This document shows positions 11,678 through 21,382 of a DNA stretch of 64,000 nucleotides, piece after piece. Position numbers and translations under genes: made by a program. How positions within the stretch are numbered: position 1 is the first letter of the stretch; every line of letters starts with the position of its first letter. This DNA comes from Codonopsis lanceolata (Eukaryota; Streptophyta; Magnoliopsida; Asterales; Campanulaceae): contig CM028379.1 of NCBI GenBank assembly GCA_013146195.2, forward strand, positions 56,431,693 to 56,495,692, in the 5' to 3' direction. The notes under the pieces were generated by a model. The model was not told where the DNA came from and made no database searches. It saw only the letters and a list, made by a program, of their open reading frames with translations.

Positions 11678-14600
11678 TTTCACTGCCGTCAAGCTTTTAG
11701 AGAGAGAAATTTCTGGAGAGTTTTTGTTGCTGCTGCCTTGCTTATTCCCAGATTCCGGCGAAGTCATTCACCCGTTTCCGGCATTCATTAAATCCTCGGC
11801 GTTTGTGGTCTTCACATCGGCTTAGATTTTCCCGTGTGATTGCTTTGAGAAGACGTATCATCCCAGAAATAACAGTAAGTTTCTGACCTCTCCCTCATTA
11901 TGTTTTCGACTTTTCTGGTTTTTCTAGGTTTAGTGAGCTTTCTCCTTCATCTTCTCACATTTAAGGTCTAAGAGGGTAGGACCGAGGTAGAGATCGAGGA
12001 AAAACTATATGGTCTTGCTTAGTGTGGACCTAGACTTAGGATCTCTTTTCCCTCTTTACTTTGTTAGTGGCCCGGGCAGAAGATTGATACTCATCTTCCT
12101 CGATCTCTTTGTAGATGTCTGATGTCTTTAAAAATGATCGCGAGGCCTTCAGCTACGGCGGGAAGAACAACTCCCTAAGCATCGAGAAAACTCCTCCCGT
12201 TGGCTACGAGTCGGATGAGGGGATCCGTCAGTTGGCGGTAACCGCCCCCGTAGTTGACTTAATTGACTCTTCCAGCGAGGAAGACTCTGGAAAGGAGAGT
12301 GTGACCGGTGGCTTTGCTGTCGGACAGGGCCTCGAGCCACAGGCAACCAATGTTGAAAATTCAAGTGAGGCGAGCAGGAGAAGTGGTGGAGAGGCCTCGG
12401 ATTGACATCACTTGCCGGCGCCTTGAAAGCAGGTCACACTCGGGTGGAGGCCACTCCGAGGAATGAAGCGATGACCATATTCCCCTTGCTCATTGTTATA
12501 GCATGGTCGGTGGCTCTCGAGTGGATGTCACACTCAATCAAGTTGTTGAGGAGGCAGAAAAGGAAGAGTAAGAGCCTGAGTGGTACGTGAACGCAGATGA
12601 GAGCCGGTACGCCGCTCACTGGGCAACACTGGATACGGCGGACAAGGTGACCGCTTGGATTACATCCCTCGGTGTCGACCCGGCTTATTATCGGGCGCGT
12701 AAGATGGATGTGACCACCGATGTTAAGCTCTCCCGCGAGCAGGGAAATGAGCTCTTATTTTTCGCAGACATTTTTCGCGTCGGACTACGCCTTCCGCTGG
12801 AGCATTTCCTGGTGGACTTTCTACATGAAACCAAGGCCATCCCCTGCGATCTGATGTTGAATACCGTCCGAGCCATTACAGCCTTCATGGTGGCGAACCG
12901 GCTGCTATGATTCGAGCCGGACATGTACTTGCTTTACAAGTTGTTTATCTTTGCCCCGAGCACAGGAGAAAGAATCGGAGTAAGGGCCAACTCTAATTTC
13001 TTGAGGCTGCTGTCCGAAGTCCCCGGGAAGGTGGAATCTTGGGACATGAGAGTTCTATTCATCGAGTCCCGGGTCGGCTGGCCCTTCGCGCCTACGCTGA
13101 CCAGCAAAATCAAGATTCCTAAGGCCTCTAAACAAGACTTCAGCTCGGGGGAGATTGCCCGGTTGAAGGCGTTGAAGGCTGCCATTGGTGTGATCGAGGA
13201 AAACGAGAAGCGTGTCTGCCAGCAATTTCTGCTTGATTGGAAAGAGCTGGTCTGTAATCCGCGCTATCTTTGCTTGGCCGGAGTGATGCGGGCAGAGATC
13301 CCCGACGTGGAGCCCCTTTTGGTTCATGTGCCCGAGAGCCCTCATCCATACTGGGATGACTGCCACGGATTCAAGCGCGAGTGCGTTGAGTGCCAACGGC
13401 TGGGCCCGGGTGCAGATTGTCGGCCAGTCTATAAAGATCGGGATGGTTGTTTGCTAAAAATATGCTTTTGTTTCTGCTTTAGTTATCTTTTGCTCGTAGC
13501 AGTGGTACTGATTCTGTCTTGTTTTTTCTCGTTTCAGGGATGAAGAATCTGGCCGTGTTGAAGATGAGGAAGCTGCAGGCTAACCAGCGGGCAGCCGACC
13601 TGAAGGCTAATGAGCCGGTTGCCTTGCCTAAGGTACCATTCGATCCTCATGCCAAGAAAACACCAGGCTTGGGCAAGGCCACAAGCCCAGTCAAAAAGGT
13701 GCCGGCGCAGAAGGTCATCATCCCTTTTCATAAAGAGGCCGTCTTAGAAAAAGGTCGTGGTATTTGTTGTTGATAACGTTAGAAGCGACCTACTACCAAC
13801 ACCTCTGTGGTGCACCCTACCAAGGATGCCAAGGCGAAGGGGAAAAGGAAGAAAAACCTTTCTCCTCCTCCTGCTTGGGATGTTCGCCGCCGGGGTTCGA
13901 GCCCTAGTCCTGTTCTCCTTGCCCCTATTCCAAGTGGCCTGCAACTTGGAGGCAGGCTGGTTTCCAGATGCCGTCCACCACCAGCGCTGCCCGTGCCTTA
14001 GTCAAAGAGATTTCTGGGGATGCGCCATTACTGGGGGGCATCAACTTGTATGCTCGTGGAAGCCTGGGGGGCTTGGTGGGCAAGGGCATCATCGAGAGGG
14101 CGCTGCACGATGACCTTGCCCCGTGATATTGCCTGAGCGAGGTAAAGTATTTGCCCGTAATTTGCCTTTCCTTTTCTTCTTTATTTCATGCTCTGATTAT
14201 CTGTCCTCTGCGCGCAGATCGCTTCCACATGTACCAATCTCTATGATCGGTACAATGAAGAAAAGGAAGCTCGCAGAAAGGCGGAGGCTGACCACCGAGC
14301 TCGTGAGAGCTTGGTGAAAGAAAAAAATGGCGGTGGCCCTTACAGTCGACCAAGCTGGAAGCTAATCTTGCGGCGGCCAAAAGAAAGAGGCTAAAATGCT
14401 TGAGAGTTGGTTGGCTCCAAAAGATGCGAAAAAAATGGAGTTGGTTGGCCAGGTGAAGAAAAACCGAGGCAAAGCGGAGAAGGGGGAGGAGCTCGGCCGC
14501 GGTAACCAAGTAGAGGAACACTTGCAAGTGCAAGTCCACGAAGATCGAGGCCATCAAGGATGGGAAGCGGATAGAGGAGCTGCTCCAAAAATTGAAGGAT

Positions 14601-15122
14601 GCTGAGGAGGCTGCTGTGGAGGACTATAAGAAATCCCAGGCCTTCGAGGATGACTTCAAGAGCACCGCTGCCTTCGAAGAAGCTGTGGATGAGGCCATTG
14701 TGCCCTATTTTACACATGGCACCAACCATATTCTTCGACTGCTCGCTGGCTGCGGGGTTGTAGATATAAAGACCATGGCCGAGTGGGCTGTATCTAATGT
14801 CTACTCCGATGCTGCTCATCAGTCCCATCACTTGGTCCCCTACACTGACTCGGAGCTGGAAGCCTTGGCTAAGGGGCGATAAGGAAGGCTGACATGAGCC
14901 TTGGGTCCCCCCTATTCCTCCGGTCGAAAATGTGTGCTCCCTGATTAATGCACTGGAGGGTGAGAAAGCTGCCCGAATGATGACAGAGGATGACGCTAGA
15001 TAGGCTGAGCAAGAAGGCGCAGCTTTGAACTACGAATCGCCGTTGGGCTTGACTCAAGATCCTCCACCCCTTCAAGAGCAGACTCATCCACCTCTTCAAG
15101 AGCAGACCCTCGACCAAGCTTA
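11678..15122 (+). pseudogene. Tat antisense gene (aORF), Transposase_28-like, spliced, now broken
   Basis: A plus-strand gene lies opposite to pol. The predicted 5'UTR intron runs 11875 (GTAAGT) to 12114 (TTTGTAG), with the ATG at 12115 immediately after it. The N-terminus is acidic (VDLIDSSSEEDSG). At about 12587-13440 comes a domain like the plant 'putative gypsy type transposon' family (FRVGLRLPLEHFLVDFLHE, then LLYKLFIFAPS and FLRLLSEVPGKVESWDMRV). Candidate introns end at 13537 (TTTCAG) and span 14142-14217 (GTAAAG...GCGCAG). A charged coiled-coil stretch follows, then a C-terminal part (YKKSQAFEDDF...YFTHGTNHILRLLAG, 14580-14880). Breaks include a stop at 12403, a single in-frame TGA at 12908-12910 that could be a C-to-T change at a CpG, and later frameshifts. 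Its function in Tat elements is unknown. Confidence 0.72.
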
Positions 15123-16005
15123 GGCTAGGATTTATTTATTTTTGCTTGGCCTGCGCGCCACTATTTCCAACCTTTTGCTTGTAACTGTTTATCCATCATG
15201 AAATATAAAGCTATTTTGATTTAGTGACTGCTTGCTAGTATTGACTTTCCATTCCGTTTTTGATTTTGCTCGATAACTGTTTCCTTACTTGCATTACTCC
15301 TGTCATATATTAGTACAAGTACCGGTGCTCCCCCGAAAGCATGTCGAGCATAAATAAATGTAATTAATCGGGCATGCAAACTTGTAATTATTCACTTAAA
15401 AATAACAAGACTAATAAAGCAGACGTATTATTTAAGTTGAGAGGTTACCCAAACAGATACCGGGTATGAGTGCTTGGTTCTGGACAAGGCTTTGGATGGG
15501 CCGGGCCCCTATCGCCTTAGGAAAGCTTCCAGAAGACTGCCTAGCGGGCAAGGCCCAACTCTGCGCGGCAACCAACAACCGGGCATGGCCCTTGTTCGAT
15601 ATGGGCACTTCGAAGCGGTTGTTAGTATATCAATTGGGTGTGGAGATATACGACTAACAGTGTTGCTCGGTCACTATAGGAATCCGAGGTAGTTAGCCGC
15701 TATCTTGTAGGCATGGCCTATATCGCCTTGGGCGAGCATCCTAGTACATGAACCGGGCATGGCCACATCTCACCCACAGAGAGGATAAGTTCACTAATAC
15801 TAGGGCGTTTGAGGATGGTTGACCAGGCATGGCCCTATCTGCTCGTCAGGCGAGCATATTTTGCCAAACAATTCTGAAAACAGTAAATGATAAACAACTG
15901 AACAACTGAATAATCTGAATTGACAAATATGGAAAACTTGCCTTCCATTGATCAATAATTAGTGACCCTCAACAGGACTGAGGTCTTGCCCGTTAATGCT
16001 TTGAC
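15123..16005. repeat. Spacer between pol and antisense gene with irregular GGGCATGGCC repeats
   Basis: No gene is seen in these 880 bp. A motif close to CGGGCATGGCCCTATC recurs at about 15498, 15580-15591, 15709-15719, 15753-15763 and 15823-15834. Some copies are followed by a GCCTTGGGCGAGCAT-like tail. Spacing is irregular (about 124, 44 and 70 bp), so this is not a clean tandem array. Possible 3' end signals of the antisense gene (AAATATAAA, about 15200) lie at its left end. Confidence 0.55.
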
Positions 16006-17260
16006 TTAAGGATAATATTTTTTCAGGTGGTCTGCATGCCAGGGATGCTTCAAGTCTTTTCCTTCTTGAGTTTGAAGTGTAGAGGTGCCCTCTCTGATTA
16101 TACCAGTAACCTGAAAAGGCCCTTCCTAATTAGGAGATAGTTTTCCCCATTCTGCTCGGTGACCCATTACCTGAATTTTCCTTAGTACCCAGTCCCTAAT
16201 AGAGAAAGCTCTACCTCGAACCCTTTTGTCATGATGAGCCTATGCTCTCTGCTTGTAATTGACCATCCTGAGTCGTGCATCCAACCTTCTTTCTTCAAGT
16301 AGATCAAGGTCTATGGCTCGGGCAAGCTGATTGTTCTGCTCGCTGTAACGTGATACACGATTGCTAGGCAAGGCCATTTCTATCGGGATCATAGCTTCAG
16401 ATCCGTATGTGAGTACAAATGGAGTTTCCCCGGTTGGTCCTCGGACAGTGGTTCTGACCGCCCACAGGGCTGATGGTAGTTCTTCTGCCCATTTTCCTGC
16501 TCGCCCCTCTAAGTTTCTTTTGAGAGCGTTCAGTACTTGCTTGTTTCCGGCTTCTGCTTGGCCATTACCCTGTGGATACGCTACAGATGACTGCCAGTGT
16601 TTGACACCCAAGCGGGCACACTCTGCAGTGAATTTTTCTGAGAAGTGGGTGCCGTGATCAGAGATGATTGCTCGGGGGAGGCCAAACCGGCACCATACTT
16701 GATCGTGGACGAACTTGATGAAATTGGCCTCTAAAATCTTAGCCAAGGGCTTTGCTTCGATCACTTAGTAAAGTAGTCTATGGTGACCACTGCATATTTG
16801 TACTTGCCTTGTGCTAGCGGGAATGGGCCAATCAAATCGATTCCCCACATATCGAAGGGCCAGGCCGCAACAACTGGGGTTTGCATTGTGGATGAAAGCC
16901 TTGGTATGTCCGCATATCTCTGGCACTTGTCACATTCGCGAACATACTTCTCTGCATCCCTTCTGAGGGTTATCCAGTAGTATCCTACGTGCAGAACCCT
17001 CTCTGCCAAAGCTCGTGTGCCCGGATGGTCGCCACATTCACCCTCATGTACTTCATACAAAACACCTTGATTAACTGCAGGGAGTGCATAGCAGACATAG
17101 GTCGACCTTAGATCTCTTTGCGAGTTCCCCTACCACTGAGTAACGACAGGCTTGGGTCCGGACTGTTGTGGCTTTGACTTTGTCTGTGGGCAGAACTCCC
17201 TGCTTGATGTAGTATTTGTAGTCATCAATCCGACTTAATTCATTTGGTTCGATGTCCATT
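16006..17260 (-). pseudogene. Tat integrase (broken)
   Basis: Integrase would insert the cDNA into the genome. In minus-strand order: the entry linker YYIKQGVLPTDK (17259-17071); the HHCC zinc domain HEGECGDHPGTRALAER...CDKCQRYAD (17060 on); the catalytic core WPFDMWGIDLIGPFP, then SDHGTHFSEKF and a Q-A-E-A-G-N-K stretch supplying the D,D and E residues; and the C-terminal domain up to KKYYP and a TAA at 16008-16006. A one-base deletion in a tryptophan codon at about 16763 shifts the frame between YFTK and IEAKPL. Another shift occurs near 17065, and a further stop lies in the C-terminal part (about 16125). The core motifs are otherwise well kept, suggesting moderate age. Confidence 0.88.
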
Positions 17261-17421
17261 ATGGTGGTCTATCAACAGTAGGAGTTTCGGTGCTCGATCA
17301 TTACTGAAGGATTCAGCAATGCTAAGTTTGCCTCAGCTATCTTGGACAAGTAGTCTGCTCGCATGTTGTCAGCTCGGTCAATTCTGATGATCTCCCAAAA
17401 CTTGAAATTCTTCAAGATTTC

Positions 17422-17960
17422 TTAGACGAGCTCGCAGTACTTGACCAGGGTAGGGTGGTGCACCATGTACTCCCCCTGGACTTGGTTCACCACTAGCTGT
17501 GAATCCGAGTACACTGTGACCGCCTCTACGCCCATACCAGATGCGAGCTCATGACCGACGATCATCGCTTCGAACTCGGCAACGTTGTTTGAGGCAGGGA
17601 ACTTGAACCAAAGTGCTAGCTCCAACTCTGTGATTTCTTCGGGAGCTATGATAAGGATGCCAGCTCCGCTCCCGACTTTGCTCGCTGCCCCATCCACATA
17701 AAGATCCCAACAGTAGGCTGGCCGGGGTTGTAGTAGCTGTCTTTGCTCGGGCTCTGCTGGCTGCTGGACCTTAGGATCCTCCCGCTGGGTGAAGCTTGTT
17801 TCAACCAAGAAATCAGCTAGAGCTTGAGCTTTGATTGCTCGCCTGGGCAAGTAGTCTATGTGGAACTCTGTGAGCTCCATTGACCCGATTGAAGCGATGC
17901 ATGCGATGTGTCGAGGCTTATGCAGGACTTTCTTGATGGTGTGTATGCATGTATACTATG
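17422..17960 (-). pseudogene. Tat second (archaeal-type) RNase H
   Basis: The minus strand encodes FHIDYLPRRAIKAQALADFL, a linker, then the RNase H fold: LYVDGAASKVGSGAGI (first Asp), SNNVAEFEAMIVG (Glu), and VYSDSQLVVNQVQGEY (second Asp). A second RNase H of this type after the normal RT-RNase H is characteristic of Tat elements. The 152-codon open part (17880-17422) is intact, but frame breaks join it to its neighbours on both sides. Confidence 0.85.
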
Positions 17961-19080
17961 ATTACGTGTGCAGAAAAATAAGCCCTTAATTTTCGGGCAG
18001 CTATGACAAGCGAGTAGGCTAATTTTTCTACATTAAAATAACGACCCTCAACAGGATTGAGGGCTTTGGATACATAGTACACAGGTTTTTGAATATCTAA
18101 TTACTCCCTAACTAAAACAGTGGCCACGGCCTGGTCCGTGGCTGCTAGATATACATATAAAGGCTCACCGGGCACGGAGCTGTTGAGGAGAGGTGGTTTG
18201 CCAAGATATTCCCTGAGCTGCTCAAGGGCCTTAGCACAGTCTGCATTCCACTCAAAACCCTTGTTGCCGCGCAGAACCTTGAAGAAAGGGAGGCATTTTT
18301 CCGCTGACCGGGAGATGAAGCGGCCCAAGGCAATTACGCTGCTGGTTAACTGCTGGATGTGTTTGATGCAGTAGGGCTACTCCATGTCGAGTAAGGCTTG
18401 TATCTTCTCCGGGTTAGCCTCTATACCGCGCTGGTTGACCATGAACCCAAGAAACTTTCCTGCTCGGACCCCGAAGGCGCACTTGCTTGGGTTCAGCTTC
18501 ATGTTGTGTTTGTGCAGATTGGCGAACATTTTTGCCAGGTCAAGAGCGTGGTCGTGGCCCTTTGTCTTGATGACCATGTCATCTATGTAGGCCTCCATGT
18601 TTCTGCCGAGCTGAGAGCCGAAGACCTTTTTGACCATGCATTGGTAAGTGGCCCCGGCATTTTTCAGCCCGAAGGGCATCATTTTATAGCAATAGAGGCC
18701 CTCAGCTACCTAGAAAGTTGTCTTCGCCTTGTCCTGCTTGTTCATTCTGACCTGGTGGTATCCTGAGTACGCATCCAGGAAACTGAGCATTTCAAACCCG
18801 GCTATGGAATCGACGAGCACATTTATGTGGGGCAATGGGTAGCAGTCTTTCTAGCAGGCTTTGTTGAGGCTTGTGAAGTCCACGCACATTCGCCATTTGT
18901 CATTGGCCTTCTTGACCATTACCACATTTGCCAGCTAGGTCGGGTATTGAATCTCCTCGAAGATGCCTACCTTCAGGAGCTTCTCGACCTCTGCTTTGAT
19001 AGCCACGTTTTTCTCAGGTGAATATTGCCTTGGCCGCTGCTAGATAGGCCGAAAAGTGGGATCAATGTTCAGGTCGTGGC
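17961..19080 (-). pseudogene. Tat reverse transcriptase and first RNase H (broken)
   Basis: The minus strand carries LANVVMVKKAN, CVDFTSLNKAC, FLDAYSGYHQVRM, YKMMPFGLKNAGATYQ and the catalytic YIDDMVIKTKG (18682-18570), then LNPSKCAFGVRAGKFLGFMV. After a break comes the connection/RNase H region, GRFISRSAEKCLPFFKVLRG...LYVYLAATDQAVATVLVRE (18328-18101). The catalytic D-D pair in YIDD is present. Stops interrupt it (a TAG after LNKAC, others near 18700 and 18376), so it is inactive. Confidence 0.88.
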
Positions 19081-19783
19081 GGGCAATACTCTCACTGATA
19101 CCCTGCATGTCCTCGACTGTCCAGGCGAACACATCCAGGCTGTTCTTTAGCAGCTCAATTAATCTTTCCCGAGCTTCAGGAGGCATGGCCTTCCCGATTT
19201 TGATTTTCTGCTCGGGGTAGGCTGGATTGATAACTACCTCTTCTACCTCGCCCTCCGGTTGAATATCGGGCTCATCACGGACTTGCAGAGTGTCCATCTC
19301 AATGTCTTTTGATTCTAGGCGCTTAGCCTTGCGCCTGGAGGGCCCTGGTGCCGGGGCTTGTTCGGGAACCTCTGTTTCCATGGGATCAGTAGCTTCAGTA
19401 GTTTCCCCGAGCTCGATGGTGTTAATGGGGACAGAGGCTGAAGCAGTGTCAGTGGGAGCCGCTACAGCCTGATCGGGAAGGTCCACGATCAGTTTTGGAG
19501 CCGTTAAAGTTTGGTCGGGAATGTCCATGATCAATTTCTGTTTCTTCCATTGGAATTCTCGGACATACTCCCACATTGCCTGAGGCTTGCTGTTGAGGAT
19601 CCCCACTACGTTCTCAATGTAGAACTTAGCTTTCTGGTGGGGAATTGAGGTGACCATCTGAAATTTGGCCATTGCTGGAGCGCCCAAAATATAATTGTAC
19701 GTTGATTTTAGGTCGATCACTAAAAACGTGATCATCTTTATCCGGGTTTGAGCCCCATCGCCCATGAATACTGTGGGTCCCAA
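19081..19783 (-). pseudogene. Tat protease C-terminal half and protease-RT linker
   Basis: The minus strand starts abruptly at 19783 with LGPTVFMGDGAQTRI, followed by MITFLVIDLKSTYNYILGAP, the C-terminal half of the Tat protease. The catalytic Asp half is missing because the copia LTR begins at 19784. A long acidic linker follows, leading to LKNSLDVFAWTVEDMQGIS just before RT. The same segment occurs uninterrupted at about 61480-62140 in the plus-strand Tat copy, which confirms the insertion point. Flank cccaa (19779-19783) is the predicted target duplication. Confidence 0.82.
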
Positions 19784-21031
19784 TGAGCACAATAATAAGC
19801 TAGAAGGGGGGGGGGTTGAATAGCTTATTAACACTTTAATACTTTTAAAGTAAGTTCCTTGAAAGTTACTTGCAATCTATGAAAAGAATCAAGTAGCGGA
19901 AGACTTTCAAGAAGATTGTTCCAGATCTGCCGATAAGGACTACCGGTAGACCTTTTACAGATTACTTAAGTTCTGCTGAAATGGATGAAGTAAACAATGA
20001 AACTAAGCAGTTCAATAAATAGACAGACAGAAGGAAATAACACAAGTATTTTGGGATGGTTCACACTATAATGAGTGCTACGTCCACCACCAAGGCAGTC
20101 AACCTTGGATTTAAATTGTGCACTATGTTTTCCACTTAGATCAATTACAAAGAATATCCCTAATGGATCGTGTACAAAATATTGACTTGTGTTTGGGTCT
20201 AGGGAATTAAATATCTGTAAATACAAGATATTTAATTCGTGTAGAAGTATAGTTAATGGAAGTAAACAACAAGAAGAATAAAACAATAAATGTTGAAGAG
20301 CAGCTTCTTGTTGTTGACGAGGACTTCTAGATCTGTTGAGGATCTATTGAATGCACTGAGCTGAAAGACTTGGAGTTGTGTAGATTCAGAGCAATTCTTT
20401 AAGTGTTCGATTGATTATGTACAGTTGTTTTCGTTCCAGTCTTCAATGGCAGTATTTAAAGCAGGTGCACTTCAAAAGATCCGTTGGAGAAGACGAAGAC
20501 TTCAACAGCTCTTTTCATAAATGCATTAAATGCATGGGGCTGTCAGTCAAGGAATTTCGTCTTCACAGATATCTAGAGCAGATAATCATTTCGAGATCTT
20601 CAAAAGGTGGGCGATTTGGTGTCGGATCGAGAGATGAAGCGAAAGTAGGGGAGATGCCGCTTTCGCATTCGAGGGCAAAAAGTATTCTGCTTTTCGGAAA
20701 GTTGCTTTCGGCTTGACATGTCGTGGAATGACTTGGATTAATTCAAATAATATATGGAATAAGTTTGAATTAATCCAGCTAGCTTTGATCCGGAGAGGAC
20801 ACGTAGAAGCGCATCGCTTGGACACGAGGTCTACCGATCTTAAGCTTTGAGCGGTCTTCGGTGAAGCCGAAAAAAGGGTCTTCCAGTGAACTGAAAAAGT
20901 CCTACAAGAACTATACAAGGCAAAGTTCTATACAGTTGCCACGCTAATCGATCTGCGCAGCCCGATTAGCCAGAAGTATAAAACTAATGTAATGTCTTGA
21001 TCGAGATATAAATTTAACATAAGAATCAACA
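19784..21031 (-). repeat. 3' LTR of the Sirevirus-like element (~1,248 bp)
   Basis: The minus strand begins TGTTGATTCTTATG at 21031 right after the PPT and ends with CA at 19784. The left boundary is well fixed because the Tat protease reading frame resumes at 19783. A ten-base G run lies at 19806-19815. Several direct repeats resembling TCTTCCGNTAGACC occur in it and in the region next to pol. Confidence 0.8.
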
Positions 21032-21382
21032 ATCTCCTCCTATTTATATCGGTCATCATTACTACAAATGAGGGTTTTAAAACAAACTATTTAATAGATA
21101 ATAGCATGTCGAGAATTTTTATATATTAAGTAATCGGTAGACATGCCTCTATTAAACAGAATAACACCTCGGATGCAAGGGACTAATCTAAGTGCATACA
21201 AGAATAAGAGAGTCAAAAGAATAGCACACGAGATCGGCGCAGTTTAAATCAATTTAAACCTGAATGTTTAAATTCTAATTTAGATAAGCAATAAAGCATC
21301 AAGAATTTAAACAATATAATTTTTGAAAAAAGCAAGTAATCATCTGTATTCATAAACAAGATGTTTACATTTGACAGAGTTT
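21032..21382 (-). other. Sirevirus polypurine tract (21032-21047) and short AT-rich spacer
   Basis: The minus strand reads AATAGGAGGAGAT followed by TGTTG of the LTR, the usual Sirevirus arrangement. The rest up to the end of the envelope-like frame is AT-rich. I see no feature in it. Confidence 0.75.

Larger units (their letters stand above)
10498..19783 (-). mobile_element. Tat-lineage Ty3/gypsy element with antisense gene, truncated by a Sirevirus insertion
   Basis: In minus-strand order the surviving part is half of the protease, RT, RNase H, archaeal-type RNase H, integrase (to 16006), a repeat-bearing spacer, a gene on the opposite strand (plus, 12115-15120), PPT, and 3' LTR (11280-10498). 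The second RNase H and an antisense ORF downstream of pol are features published for the Tat lineage. The 5' LTR, gag and protease N-terminus are absent: a copia element begins at 19784 inside the protease, and the DNA beyond it was replaced. The left flank is gcagg (10493-10497). Confidence 0.85.

Noticed and set aside
12149..13396. Minus-strand open frames opposite the Tat antisense gene
   Set aside because: They are shadows of the plus-strand coding sequence; domain motifs and splice sites support only the plus strand.
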